DNA of 64,000 nt from Flavobacteriaceae bacterium PS02334 (GTDB lineage: Bacteria; Bacteroidota; Bacteroidia; Flavobacteriales; Flavobacteriaceae): the NCBI GenBank assembly GCA_029959295.1, contig JASCOH010000006.1:293637-357636 (forward strand), written 5' to 3'. Under the pieces are notes generated by a model. That model was given only the letters and a program-made list of their open reading frames with translations. It was not told the origin of the DNA and did not search any database. A program made the position numbers and the translations under genes. Shown one piece after another: positions 53,178 to 62,012 of this stretch (position 1 is the stretch's first letter; every line of letters starts with the position of its first letter).

Positions 53178-54113
53178 ATGCCAAAATATTTAAAAATAAT
53201 TTTTCTTTCTTTCGTTTTAATCTTTGCAGTTGTTTTTGTGAATTCTTGCAAGGATAAAAAAGAAGCTGAAGAAGCAAGCTTAAAAGAAACAAAGGCTACT
53301 TTTTTAGTAGATGAAACGCTTTTGCCTTTTATGCAAGACGAAGTTGCTGTTTTTGAAAGTCAAAAAGAAGTAAAAATAACACTGGTTCCAAAAGCAGAAA
53401 CTGAAATATTGAGCGATATTCAAACTGGCGAAAATGGATTGCTAGTGATGTCAAGAACATTGACTGAAGGTGAACAAAGAGCTTTTACAAATAAAAAAAT
53501 TGTTCCAAAAATCACTCAAATTGCTATCGACGGAATTGCTTTGATCGTAAATAAAAAAGTGACTGATTCTGTAGTTGACCTTCAAAATGTAATTGATTTT
53601 ATGCAAGGAAAACCAGTGCCGACTATCAAAGGATTGGTATTTGACAATCCAAATTCAAGTACGATCAATTATATGAAATCACTGGCTTCTGTAAAAGACG
53701 TGGACAAAAAGAATGTCTTCGCTTTAAAAACAAACAATGAAGTGATAAAATATGTCAGCGAAAAAGATGGGTATATTGGTGTGGTTGGTATCAATTGGAT
53801 TACCCAACCTATGCCAGATATGAAGCAATTTACTGACGCTGTGAAAATTTTGGCAGTCAAAAATGTTAAAACTGCGTCTAATTCATCAAGCTATTATAAG
53901 CCAAGCCAAGCCAATCTGGCAGAAGGTTCTTATCCTTTAGTTCGTAAAATCTATATGTTAAATTATGAAGGTGCTAGAGGTTTAGGTACAGGTTTTGCAA
54001 GCTTTGTTGCAGGAGACGTAGGCCAAAAGATTGTAACAGCAGCCGGAATCGCTCCTGTAAGACTTGAACTTCGTGAAGTGAAAGTTATAAAAGAGATTAA
54101 CACCAAAAATTAA
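53178..54113 (+). CDS. PstS-like substrate-binding lipoprotein
   Basis: 311 residues. The signal peptide ends in a lipobox (VNSCKDKKEAEE). The rest follows the phosphate-binding-protein type fold (ATFLVDETLLPFMQDEVAVFE, then a VDLQNVIDFMQGKPVP block and a C-terminal GLGTGFASFVAGDVGQKIV). No ABC permease or ATPase genes are nearby, so it does not work in an ordinary Pst importer; its place behind exbBDD-tonB suggests a periplasmic role tied to TonB-driven uptake. Confidence 0.85.
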   Translation: MPKYLKIIFLSFVLIFAVVFVNSCKDKKEAEEASLKETKATFLVDETLLPFMQDEVAVFESQKEVKITLVPKAETEILSDIQTGENGLLVMSRTLTEGEQRAFTNKKIVPKITQIAIDGIALIVNKKVTDSVVDLQNVIDFMQGKPVPTIKGLVFDNPNSSTINYMKSLASVKDVDKKNVFALKTNNEVIKYVSEKDGYIGVVGINWITQPMPDMKQFTDAVKILAVKNVKTASNSSSYYKPSQANLAEGSYPLVRKIYMLNYEGARGLGTGFASFVAGDVGQKIVTAAGIAPVRLELREVKVIKEINTKN

Positions 54114-54135
54114 TAAATAAAAAAGACCAAAAAAA

Positions 54136-55845
54136 ATGAAAAAGATCAAATTCATCAGTTTATCATTATTGTTTTTTGGAACTGCTGTCTTCGCACAAGA
54201 CTTAGAGCAGGCAAAAAAAGCAATCGATGCTGAGCAATATCAAAAAGCCAAAACAATTTTAAAAAGTTTAATCGCATCAAGTCCTGATAAAGGAAGAAAT
54301 TATTTCCACTTAGGAGAAGTTTACTTGGCGTTAAACAACACCGATTCAGCAAAAATCTATTTCGATAAAGGTATTGCTGCAAAAAGTGATGGAACTTTCA
54401 ATTACATTGGTTTGGGTGAAATCAGCTTAGACAATAAAAACACAACTGAAGCTGACGCAAATTTCAATAAAGCCTTGGCAGACCTTAAGAAAAAAGACAC
54501 AGATCAATTTTTATATATTGGTAAAGCCTATATCCATTCTGAAAATCCAGATTACAAAAAAGCGATTGCTAGCTTGAAAAAGGCAGTTGCTGTAGATCCA
54601 AAAAATGCTCAAGTGCAATTGAGTCTTGGAGATGCACAATTTGGTGATGCAGATGTGAACAGTGCTTACAGTTCTTACAGAAATGCTTATGATTTAGACA
54701 AATCATTATTGAGAGCAAAAATGCAGTTAGGTGTAATTACCAAAAATGCAAAAGCGTTCCCAGAAGCAATTGCAGCATTTGATGAAGTAATAAAACTTGA
54801 CGCAAACTACGGTCCTGTTTACCGTGAACTTGCTGAAACTTATTATTTCTGGAGCGCAAGCACGGGAGATAAAGTAAAACGTGACGAATATATCAAAAAA
54901 GCGCTTGGATATTATGAAAAATACATGAGCCTTACTGATTATTCTTTAGAATCAAGAATGCGTCACGCCGATTTCTTAATCCTTGCGAAAGATTACCAAG
55001 CGTTGCAAAAAGAAGCTCAGGCGATGCAACAATTGGATAAAGTGAATCCAAGAATCTTGAGATATTTAGGATATGCAGCTTATGAAAACAAAAACTATGA
55101 TGAAAGTATCAAAGCTTTGAATGATTTCGTGGCAAAAGCAGATCCAAAAAGAATCAGCGCAAGAGATTATCTTTTCCTTGCAAAATCAAAATTAGCAAAA
55201 GCGATTTCTCCAGAAGGAGCAATTACTGACAAAGCTTTATTTGACAATGCCATGTTAGATTTGACAAAAGCGACTGAAATTGATCCAGCAATTGGTGGCG
55301 AATTCAGCGACTTGGGAGTTTCTTTATACAAACAAAAATTGTATGTTGAATCTGTGAAAGTTTTTGAAGCAGCAACAAAAGCTCCAAATTCTAGCAACGC
55401 TTTATTAGATAATTTCTATTTAGGAAATGCAGTTTTGTTCTACGTTGCAAATGATTTGAAAACTGATGCGGAAAGAAACAAGCCTGAAGTTCAAGAATTG
55501 CTTAAAAAAGCAGACACAGCTTATGGAAACGTAGTTGCAGGTTCGCCAACAACACAAGATGCACACTTGAACAGGGCAAAAATCAACAGATTTATTGTTG
55601 GTGAAGAAGCAAAAGCTAATGCTGCGGCACACTACCAAACTTACATCGACGTTGTTCATGCAAAAGGGGAAGCAGAATTGGCAAAAGAAAGCGTAAAATC
55701 TGGTTTAATCGGAGCTTATTCTTACATCGGATCGCACTATGCAATTTCTGACAAAGCAAAAGCTAGAGAAAACTTCGAAAAAGCGTTGGCACTTGATCCA
55801 ACTAGCAAATACATCAAAGAATCTCTTGATGTCTTGAAAAAATAA
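54136..55845 (+). CDS. TPR-repeat periplasmic protein
   Basis: 569 residues with a signal peptide (TAVFAQ). From ~22 to the end it is built of about ten helical TPR-type repeats, e.g. NYFHLGEVYLALNNTDSAKI, ALGYYEKYMSLTDYSLESRM and ARENFEKALALDPTSKYI. Such proteins hold protein complexes together in the periplasm. Last gene of the exbB-tonB operon, 22 nt after the PstS-like gene and followed by a terminator. Confidence 0.88.
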   Translation: MKKIKFISLSLLFFGTAVFAQDLEQAKKAIDAEQYQKAKTILKSLIASSPDKGRNYFHLGEVYLALNNTDSAKIYFDKGIAAKSDGTFNYIGLGEISLDNKNTTEADANFNKALADLKKKDTDQFLYIGKAYIHSENPDYKKAIASLKKAVAVDPKNAQVQLSLGDAQFGDADVNSAYSSYRNAYDLDKSLLRAKMQLGVITKNAKAFPEAIAAFDEVIKLDANYGPVYRELAETYYFWSASTGDKVKRDEYIKKALGYYEKYMSLTDYSLESRMRHADFLILAKDYQALQKEAQAMQQLDKVNPRILRYLGYAAYENKNYDESIKALNDFVAKADPKRISARDYLFLAKSKLAKAISPEGAITDKALFDNAMLDLTKATEIDPAIGGEFSDLGVSLYKQKLYVESVKVFEAATKAPNSSNALLDNFYLGNAVLFYVANDLKTDAERNKPEVQELLKKADTAYGNVVAGSPTTQDAHLNRAKINRFIVGEEAKANAAAHYQTYIDVVHAKGEAELAKESVKSGLIGAYSYIGSHYAISDKAKARENFEKALALDPTSKYIKESLDVLKK

Positions 55846-55869
55846 GAAATAAATTTCTTCAATATAAAG

Positions 55870-55901
55870 AACCGACAGTCACAAAAGCTGTCGGTTTTTT
55901 T
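55870..55901 (+). terminator. Terminator of the exbB-tonB operon
   Basis: AACCGACAG / CTGTCGGTT, 9-nt loop, T tract. Confidence 0.92.
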
Positions 55902-55973
55902 ATGTCTAATTTTTCCAAACGTTGAACCCAAAACCTTGTGCCCTATACCTTCTAAAATCCAAAATCAAATCCG

Positions 55974-55981
55974 TATCTTTG
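55974..55981 (+). promoter_or_regulatory. -7 box of queE
   Basis: TATCTTTG, an exact TAnnTTTG match, 19 nt before the start codon at 56001. Confidence 0.5.
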
Positions 55982-56000
55982 CAAACTATTTTAAAAGAAG

Positions 56001-56633
56001 ATGTTGAAGAAAGAAATGCAGACCGCCGTTGAAAAAGGAACTATGCTTCCGCTTATGGAAGAATTTTATACCATTCAAGGCGAAGGATACCACACAGGAA
56101 CCGCAGCTTATTTCATAAGAGTAGGAGGTTGCGATGTAGGCTGTCACTGGTGCGACGTGAAAGAAAGCTGGAATGCCGAATTGCATCCGCCAACCGAAAT
56201 TGATAGAATTGTAGAAAATGCAAAACGTGAAGCAAATACAATTGTAATAACTGGGGGCGAACCGCTGACTTGGGATATGGGACCTTTGACCCAAAAATTG
56301 AAAGAGGAAAATCTAAAAGTACATATCGAAACTTCCGGAGCTTATCCGCTTTCAGGAACTTGGGATTGGATTTGTCTTTCTCCGAAGAAAAACAAGCTTC
56401 CAACGCAGACAGTTTATGAGAATGCGCACGAATTGAAAGTCATAATTTACAACAAGCACGATTTTATTTTTGCAGAAGAGCAAGCTGAAAAAGTAAATAG
56501 CAACGCCATCCTTTTTTTACAACCCGAATGGAGCAAAAAAGAAGAAATGACACCGCTGATTGTTGATTACGTAATGAAAAATCCAAAATGGAGAGTTTCC
56601 TTGCAGACACACAAATACTTGAATATTCCTTAA
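56001..56633 (+). CDS. queE: 7-carboxy-7-deazaguanine synthase QueE
   Basis: 210 residues. Radical-SAM enzyme of queuosine synthesis that contracts the ring of carboxy-tetrahydropterin. Cluster-binding C44, C48 and C51 (GGCDVGCHWC) give the CX3CX2C spacing; GEGYHTG and GGEPLTWD are substrate and SAM contacts. The start ATG at 56001 follows a good -7 box. It is followed 5 nt later by a small TonB-domain gene. Confidence 0.95.
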   Translation: MLKKEMQTAVEKGTMLPLMEEFYTIQGEGYHTGTAAYFIRVGGCDVGCHWCDVKESWNAELHPPTEIDRIVENAKREANTIVITGGEPLTWDMGPLTQKLKEENLKVHIETSGAYPLSGTWDWICLSPKKNKLPTQTVYENAHELKVIIYNKHDFIFAEEQAEKVNSNAILFLQPEWSKKEEMTPLIVDYVMKNPKWRVSLQTHKYLNIP

Positions 56634-56638
56634 ATGAA

Positions 56639-57025
56639 ATGAAGAAAATTTTATTGATTTTAGCTTTTGCTTTGTTTTCAAATTTAGCAAGCTCGCAAGA
56701 ACTGCTGATGGATACAGAAGATGTGTATGGTGCAGAAATGTCCCAGCTTCCTGAATTTCCTGGAGGGTTGGATGAATTTTTCAAATTCTTCAATTCACAA
56801 TTTAAAGCCCAAAATTCAAATAGGGACAGTAAAAATCTTGTAGCTTTTAATGTGGAACCTGATGGAAGCTTGAAGAAAATCAGGCTATTGAAATTTTCAG
56901 ATTCAGAAACGGCAGCAGAAATCATCAGAGTCTTAAAATTATCTCCAAAATGGAAACCTGCCATGAAAAACGGCAAAGCTATTAGTGTAGAGATGAAAAT
57001 TCCAATTGTATTTGTATCACAATAA
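56639..57025 (+). CDS. Small secreted TonB C-terminal domain protein
   Basis: 128 residues from ATG 56639, chosen because it begins a proper signal peptide (MKKILLILAFALFSNLASSQ); the frame extends upstream only inside queE. The mature part (SQLPEFPGGLDEFFKFFN, VAFNVEPDGSLKKIRLL, LSPKWKPAMKNGK) is the TonB C-terminal fold without membrane anchor or proline spacer. It cannot transduce energy alone; it may bind a receptor or peptidoglycan. Confidence 0.8.
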   Translation: MKKILLILAFALFSNLASSQELLMDTEDVYGAEMSQLPEFPGGLDEFFKFFNSQFKAQNSNRDSKNLVAFNVEPDGSLKKIRLLKFSDSETAAEIIRVLKLSPKWKPAMKNGKAISVEMKIPIVFVSQ

Positions 57026-57062
57026 GAAATCGCTTATTTTAGCAGTAAAATAAAACAACAAC

Positions 57063-57467
57063 ATGAAAAAATTAGTATTGACGTTTGCACTTATAGCAGT
57101 TACACAAATAACTTTTGCTCAAGATGCTTTTAAAAACGACGTAAAAAGATTAGTAGAAGTTTCTGGATCTACAGCTCAAATTGATGTAGCAAAAAAGCAA
57201 ATCATTACGATGATTCCAGAAGCAAAACAAGCAGAATTTTTAAAAGAATTTGATGCTACAATGCCATCTTATTTCCAAAAATTCTATGATTTCTACATGA
57301 AAGAATACACGCATGAAGATGTGAAAGCAATGTTGAAATTCTATGATTCTCCAGTTGGTAAAAAAATCAACTCAAAAGCAGGACCAATGGCTGAACTTAC
57401 AATCAGTGCCGCTCAAACTTGGGGTACAGAATTGCAAGGAATTTTAATGAAATACATGCAACAATAA
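57063..57467 (+). CDS. DUF2059 secreted protein
   Basis: 134 residues with a signal peptide (TQITFAQ). The helical mature part contains FYMKEYTHEDVKAMLKFYDS and PVGKKINSKA, the pattern of DUF2059 proteins, a periplasmic family of unknown role. It lies 37 nt after the small TonB-domain gene and ends in a terminator. Confidence 0.85.
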   Translation: MKKLVLTFALIAVTQITFAQDAFKNDVKRLVEVSGSTAQIDVAKKQIITMIPEAKQAEFLKEFDATMPSYFQKFYDFYMKEYTHEDVKAMLKFYDSPVGKKINSKAGPMAELTISAAQTWGTELQGILMKYMQQ

Positions 57468-57486
57468 TCTTGATTGAATAAATACC

Positions 57487-57518
57487 AAACCCAAACTAAA
57501 TTTTAGTTTGGGTTTTTT
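57487..57518 (+). terminator. Terminator after the DUF2059 gene
   Basis: AAACCCAAACTAAA / TTTAGTTTGGGTTT, nearly without loop, followed by T; only 13 nt before the next start codon. Confidence 0.85.
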
Positions 57519-57531
57519 TATGTAAAAAATT

Positions 57532-58689
57532 ATGAAAGACAATTTCCTTTTAGACAAATCAGTTACTTATTTGAATCACGGTTCGTTCGGAGCTTGTCCA
57601 AAACCTATTTTTGAAGAATTTCAAAGATTGCAATTGGAATTAGAAAATGAGCCAGTTCAATTTATAGTAAAAAAATCGCTTGTTTATTTGAAACAAGCTA
57701 AAGAAAAACTAGCAAAATACATCGGTTGCCAGCCAGAAGATTTCTTTTTTACGCCAAACCCGACGGTTGCCGTAAACACGATTCTTCGAAGTTTGAACCT
57801 TCAAGAAGGCGATGAAATCCTTTCCACCAATCATGAATATGGCGCAATGGACAAAACTTGGAATTTCTTCTGTAAAAAAACCGGTGCAAAATATATCCGT
57901 CAGGAAATTTCACTTCCGATTGTTAGCAAAGAAAAATTGCTGGAAGAATTCTGGAGCGGTTATTCGTCAAAAACGAAAGTAATTTTTATCAATGAAATCT
58001 CAAGTGCGACCGCATTAATTTTTCCTGTAAAGGAAATTTGCCAGAAAGCGCAGGAATTAGGATTGATTACAATTATCGATGGAGCGCATGTTCCTGGTCA
58101 CACCGATTTGAATATTGCAGCATTAAATCCAGATTTTTATACCGGAACGTTGCATAAATGGATGTTGGCGCCAAAAGGAAGCTCGTTTTTATATGTAAAA
58201 AAAGAATTTCAAAACGATATCGATCCATTAGTTGTAAGTTGGGGTTATGACAATGCCGTAATTTCAGAAAGCCAATTTCTAGATTACCACGAATATCAAG
58301 GAACTCGAGATATTTCTGCTTTTTTATGTACGCCAAAAGTGGTAGATTTTCTAGAAGAAAACAATTGGAGGCAAATTTCTGCAGCTTGCAAAACAATCGT
58401 ACGGGAAAATTATCAGCGTTTTTGTGACTTATTGAATGCAAAACCGCTTTGCCCGATTTCAGAAGAATTTTTGGGACAAATGGCAAGCATCCAAATTCAG
58501 ACCGAAGAACCTGTAAAATTAAAAGAATTGTTATTCGAAAAATATAAAATCGAAATTCCGGTAATGCCTTTGAATGGGAAAGTGTATTTGAGATATTCCA
58601 TAAATGCGTACAATTCTCAAGAAGATTTGGATCTTTTATACAAAGCTTCACAGGAAATTCTTGAAACTACGAATCTAATTACAATTTAA
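57532..58689 (+). CDS. Class V aminotransferase (isopenicillin-N epimerase-like)
   Basis: 385 residues. PLP fold-type I: the start YLNHGSFGACPKPIFEEF, the IDGAHVPGH motif with the cofactor-binding Asp, and the Schiff-base Lys in GTLHKWMLAPKGS. Family relatives act as epimerases, cysteine desulfurases or hercynylcysteine lyases; the substrate is unknown. Convergent with the methyltransferase gene, with stop codons 1 nt apart and no visible terminator between. Confidence 0.88.
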   Translation: MKDNFLLDKSVTYLNHGSFGACPKPIFEEFQRLQLELENEPVQFIVKKSLVYLKQAKEKLAKYIGCQPEDFFFTPNPTVAVNTILRSLNLQEGDEILSTNHEYGAMDKTWNFFCKKTGAKYIRQEISLPIVSKEKLLEEFWSGYSSKTKVIFINEISSATALIFPVKEICQKAQELGLITIIDGAHVPGHTDLNIAALNPDFYTGTLHKWMLAPKGSSFLYVKKEFQNDIDPLVVSWGYDNAVISESQFLDYHEYQGTRDISAFLCTPKVVDFLEENNWRQISAACKTIVRENYQRFCDLLNAKPLCPISEEFLGQMASIQIQTEEPVKLKELLFEKYKIEIPVMPLNGKVYLRYSINAYNSQEDLDLLYKASQEILETTNLITI

Positions 58690-58690
58690 A

Positions 58691-59413
58691 TTATAAAAAA
58701 AGGCGGGCCAAATAATCAAAATGTTCGCCTTCTTGAATTAATTCGCAGTTCAAACCGTTGTCTATCGCAGCGTTTTGCAACGTATTGTAATCTAAATAAA
58801 GCCAGTCAAAAGTTTCTTCCGTCTCTTTTTTATAGGAAACCGTGAAAGTGACTTCGCCATAATAATCCACATCGCCAGGAATCCAATAACCGCCTTCCGA
58901 ATCTTCAGATTCATCTTCATCAAACATGTAAATAATATCAGAAGAATCGATTAAAATTTGTCCATTTGGAGAAAGCAATGATTTTAATTTCTGAAGAAAT
59001 GCTGGCGTATTTTTTAATTTCCCAAAAATTCCGGTGCCGTTCATCAATAAAAGAATGGTGTCGAATTTAGTTTCCGAATCCATTTCCATCAAATCCTGAA
59101 CTTTTGCATTTTTCAAACCTCTTAATTGGCAAGCTTCAATTGCATTTTTAGAAATATCGATAGAAACGACTTCCAGATTTTTCTCATTTTGTAAATACAA
59201 ACTGTGGCTTCCAGCGCCGCAACCTACGTCTAAAACGTTTCCTTTAGAAATTTCCAAAGCTTTCTGTTCGATTTTTGGCATTTCTGAAAAACTTCTGAAA
59301 AGATAAGCCACGCTCATTTCATCGGTTTCTGAAATGGAAGTTTCAGTGATCAAATCTTCGGGAGAATTATTGGTTTGGTAATCTAATATTGCTTTGCCAA
59401 AAAGGTCTTTCAT
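58691..59413 (-). CDS. Class I SAM-dependent methyltransferase
   Basis: 240 residues from the ATG at 59413; the frame is open to 59482, but the extra 23 residues have no family character and that DNA is the promoter zone of the divergent YkgJ gene. The SAM motif I LDVGCGAGSHSLYLQ (about 66-80) is followed by VSIDISKNAIEAC and DTILLLMNGTGIFG. Substrate unknown. Confidence 0.85.
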   Translation of the reverse strand: MKDLFGKAILDYQTNNSPEDLITETSISETDEMSVAYLFRSFSEMPKIEQKALEISKGNVLDVGCGAGSHSLYLQNEKNLEVVSIDISKNAIEACQLRGLKNAKVQDLMEMDSETKFDTILLLMNGTGIFGKLKNTPAFLQKLKSLLSPNGQILIDSSDIIYMFDEDESEDSEGGYWIPGDVDYYGEVTFTVSYKKETEETFDWLYLDYNTLQNAAIDNGLNCELIQEGEHFDYLARLFL

Positions 59414-59467
59414 TTTTTTAATTTCAAAATTCAACATTCCGAGTTCAACATTCAAAATTAAAAAGTT

Positions 59468-59475
59468 TAATTTTG
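59468..59475 (+). promoter_or_regulatory. -7 box for the YkgJ-family gene
   Basis: TAATTTTG, an exact TAnnTTTG match, 21 nt before the TTG start at 59497. Supports that start. Confidence 0.45.
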
Positions 59476-59496
59476 CAGTCAAATTAAAGTATCGCC

Positions 59497-59991
59497 TTGC
59501 AACAAATTATAAAAAATCTTCCAAAGCTTGCCAAAGATAAGCATATCGAAAACAAAAAGTATTTTGATAAGCTGAAAAAGAAGACGCCAAAAAATATCGA
59601 TTATGTAATGCAGGAATTGCACGATCGCGAATTCAAGAAAACTGACTGTTTAAAATGTGCCAATTGTTGCAAAACGACTGGCCCGCTTTTCACAATTGCT
59701 GATGTAGAAAGGATTTCGAAGCATTTCCGTCAAAAGCCACAGCAGTTCATCGACCAATATTTGAGGATTGACGAAGACAATGATTATGTCTTGCAAAGCG
59801 TGCCTTGTACTTTTTTAGATGCAGAAAATTACTGCATGATTTATGATGTTCGTCCAAAAGCGTGCCGTGAATTCCCGCATACGGATAGAAAAAAGTTTCA
59901 GCAGATTTCAAATCTTACTTTGCAAAACGTAGCAATTTGCCCCGCAGCATATAATATTGTAGAAGAAATGAAAAAGAGAATGCCACTTTAA
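59497..59991 (+). CDS. YkgJ-family cysteine-cluster protein
   Basis: 164 residues starting at TTG 59497; no upstream alternative fits. Cysteines CLKCANCCKTTGP (about 47-59) and later SVPCTFLDAENYCMIYDVRP-KACREFPH form the zinc- or iron-sulfur-binding pattern of the YkgJ/CxxCxxCC family. Exact function unknown. Confidence 0.85.
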   Translation: MQQIIKNLPKLAKDKHIENKKYFDKLKKKTPKNIDYVMQELHDREFKKTDCLKCANCCKTTGPLFTIADVERISKHFRQKPQQFIDQYLRIDEDNDYVLQSVPCTFLDAENYCMIYDVRPKACREFPHTDRKKFQQISNLTLQNVAICPAAYNIVEEMKKRMPL

Positions 59992-59992
59992 A

Positions 59993-60000
59993 TATATTTG
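59993..60000 (+). promoter_or_regulatory. -7 box for the small membrane protein gene at 60020
   Basis: TATATTTG, an exact TAnnTTTG match, 19 nt before the ATG. Confidence 0.4.
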
Positions 60001-60019
60001 CAACAATAAATCATCTTTT

Positions 60020-60259
60020 ATGAAACGTAGAAAAATTGTATTCTTACTTTTTTTAATTTCTTTTGTAATGTCACTGCTGGTGGTTTTTGGCACTGAAGGA
60101 GTTGTTGTGTCAAGCACTGTTCAAAAACTAGTGGAAGTAGGCGTTTGGACTATTTTCTTTTTTGTCACTTTGCTGATTTTATATTTCATCTTAAGAAAAA
60201 CATTCTCCCAAGCCAGCAAATTAAAATCGAATATAAATAAAAAAGACCTTAATCAATAA
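60020..60259 (+). CDS. Small two-helix membrane protein
   Basis: 79 residues: basic start (MKRRK), helix 1 (about 6-26), short polar loop, helix 2 (about 40-61), then a polar Lys/Asn-rich tail. No known domain. It has its own -7 box and a bidirectional terminator behind it. Confidence 0.65.
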   Translation: MKRRKIVFLLFLISFVMSLLVVFGTEGVVVSSTVQKLVEVGVWTIFFFVTLLILYFILRKTFSQASKLKSNINKKDLNQ

Positions 60260-60269
60260 GGTCTTTTTT
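60241..60269. terminator. Bidirectional terminator between convergent small genes
   Basis: AAAAGACCTT / AAGGTCTTTT with loop AATCAAT, A- and T-flanked. The upstream stop codon lies inside its 5' half. Confidence 0.88.
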
Positions 60270-60273
60270 GGTT

Positions 60274-60498
60274 TTATACAAAAATATAATCTTCGGGAAG
60301 TTCGATTTCTTCGCTGAATCTTCCGCCGATGGCATCCACCACATAATCGATTCCTTGTTTTATATAATCTAATATTTTTTCGATCCATTCTTTTGCCTTG
60401 TGAAACAATTCAATGGCTTGGCCAACATAAGAATTTATCATTTCGAAGAATTCCTCTAGTTTGTCCATATAGTCTAAAAGCATTTGTGAAGCGGCCAT
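60274..60498 (-). CDS. Small helical protein, unknown
   Basis: 74 residues without signal peptide or Cys. It is almost fully helical with an amphipathic pattern (LDYMDKLEEFFEMINSYVG, AIELFHKAKEWIEKILDYIK) and ends in an acidic tail (EEIELPEDYIFV). Good ORF size, codon use and an own terminator argue that it is real. No homologue recognised. Confidence 0.55.
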   Translation of the reverse strand: MAASQMLLDYMDKLEEFFEMINSYVGQAIELFHKAKEWIEKILDYIKQGIDYVVDAIGGRFSEEIELPEDYIFV

Positions 60499-60578
60499 GG
60501 TGGTTATGTTTTAATGGTTAATTTGTGAATTATTTAAATTGGTATATCTAAAAATAGTCAATTTTGAGAATATGGCAA

Positions 60579-61859
60579 TTAATATATTTGATAATTTTTT
60601 CTTATTTTTTTAAAATCTTCTAAGCCTTTTGTCCAAGTTGCTCTGATCTCGTTTTCAGACATTCCTGATTCGATTTGCTGTTGCAGTTTTTTGGTTCCGG
60701 CTAATTTTGTAAAAAACGGAATGAAGAATTTAGATTTATCGGCAGTTTCTTTGTAAGCTTTCAACAGCCATTTCAATTCTAATTTCGAAACTTTTGGACT
60801 TTCAGACAAATCTTCTCCATAACAAAGCTTGCCATTGTGCAAAGGATCTTTAGCTCCAAAGTTTGGTTTTGGCGTAAAACTGAATGTTGTTTTAGGTAAA
60901 AATGGAGAACCGTAAATTTGGAATTGCTTTTCAGTTCCTCTTCCCAAGCTTACATTTGTTCCTTCAAAAAAGCACAAACTCGCATATAAATTAATCGCCT
61001 GGTCATTTGGAAGGTTTGGAGAAGGCTTCACTGGAAGCGCATAGAACATTTCTCTTTTATAATTCAAGCAAGGAATTACGGTCAGCTCACATTGAATTCC
61101 GTTTTTCAGCCACTTTTCGCCGTTGATCATTTTGCCATATTCGCCAATTGTCAATCCGTGCAAAACCGGAATCGGATGCATTCCGATAAAACTTGTGTTT
61201 TCTTTTTCTAAAATCGGTCCGTCTACAATGCCGCCATTCGGATTTGGTCTATCTAAAATTAGTAACGGGATATTGTTTTCCGCACAAGCTTCCATGATAT
61301 AATGCAAAGAAGAAATGTAGGTGTAAAATCTGGCTCCAACATCTTGCAAGTCAAAAACCAAAACATCAATTCCTTTTAATTGTTCTGGCTTTGGTTTTTT
61401 ATTATTGCCATAAAGGGAAATAATCGGCAATCCGGTTTGCGTGTCTTTTCCATCTTTTACCAATTCTCCAGCATCGGCCGTTCCTCGAAATCCATGTTCT
61501 GGGGCGTATATTTTTTGAACGTCTATTTTGTTATACAATAAAAAGTCCACAATGCTCAATTGAATTCTTTCCAAACCTTTGTCACTTCTGGTTGCTGTAT
61601 TGTTTTTTATTTCAACAGTTTTATAATAATTTACAATTCCGGTCTGGTTTGTCACAATCCCAACTTTTTTATTTTTCAATATAGGCAAATACGCATTGAA
61701 ATTGTCAGCTCCGGTTTTAATCGCTTCAACAGGATTTTCATTTGCAGTAGAAATTGCTTCCTTTTTAGCTGCCACATTTTCAGGAAGCGTATTCCCGCAA
61801 GAAAGAATTAAAAAAAGACCAACGGCCAAAAACTTTGAATAATTGAAAAAAGTATACAT
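60579..61859 (-). CDS. namZ: DUF1343 exo-beta-N-acetylmuramidase-like lipoprotein
   Basis: 426 residues. The lipobox LFLILSCGNTL puts the Cys at about residue 22. Sequence blocks KVGIVTNQTG, APEHGFRGTADAGE, DLQDVGARFYTYISS and LIDRPNPNG-like LILDRPNPNGG are those of DUF1343/NamZ, which removes MurNAc from the ends of peptidoglycan fragments (known from characterised members). Likely a periplasmic cell-wall recycling enzyme. Confidence 0.85.
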   Translation of the reverse strand: MYTFFNYSKFLAVGLFLILSCGNTLPENVAAKKEAISTANENPVEAIKTGADNFNAYLPILKNKKVGIVTNQTGIVNYYKTVEIKNNTATRSDKGLERIQLSIVDFLLYNKIDVQKIYAPEHGFRGTADAGELVKDGKDTQTGLPIISLYGNNKKPKPEQLKGIDVLVFDLQDVGARFYTYISSLHYIMEACAENNIPLLILDRPNPNGGIVDGPILEKENTSFIGMHPIPVLHGLTIGEYGKMINGEKWLKNGIQCELTVIPCLNYKREMFYALPVKPSPNLPNDQAINLYASLCFFEGTNVSLGRGTEKQFQIYGSPFLPKTTFSFTPKPNFGAKDPLHNGKLCYGEDLSESPKVSKLELKWLLKAYKETADKSKFFIPFFTKLAGTKKLQQQIESGMSENEIRATWTKGLEDFKKIRKNYQIY

Positions 61860-61982
61860 ATATAAGGTAGGATTAATTAGTCTGAAATCTGTATAACCAA
61901 AATTAAGCCGAAAAATTTAATAGTGCTAATTGCGAAAGACAATTCGTCGAAAATTCTATAATCACGCAAAAATAACTTTATG

Positions 61983-61990
61983 TATCTTTG
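61983..61990 (+). promoter_or_regulatory. -7 box of the ABC permease gene
   Basis: TATCTTTG, an exact TAnnTTTG match, 22 nt before the TTG start at 62013. It lies inside the longer reading frame beginning at 61980 and so argues against that start. Confidence 0.5.
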
Positions 61991-62012
61991 TTTTGAATCA
62001 AATCGAACAAAC

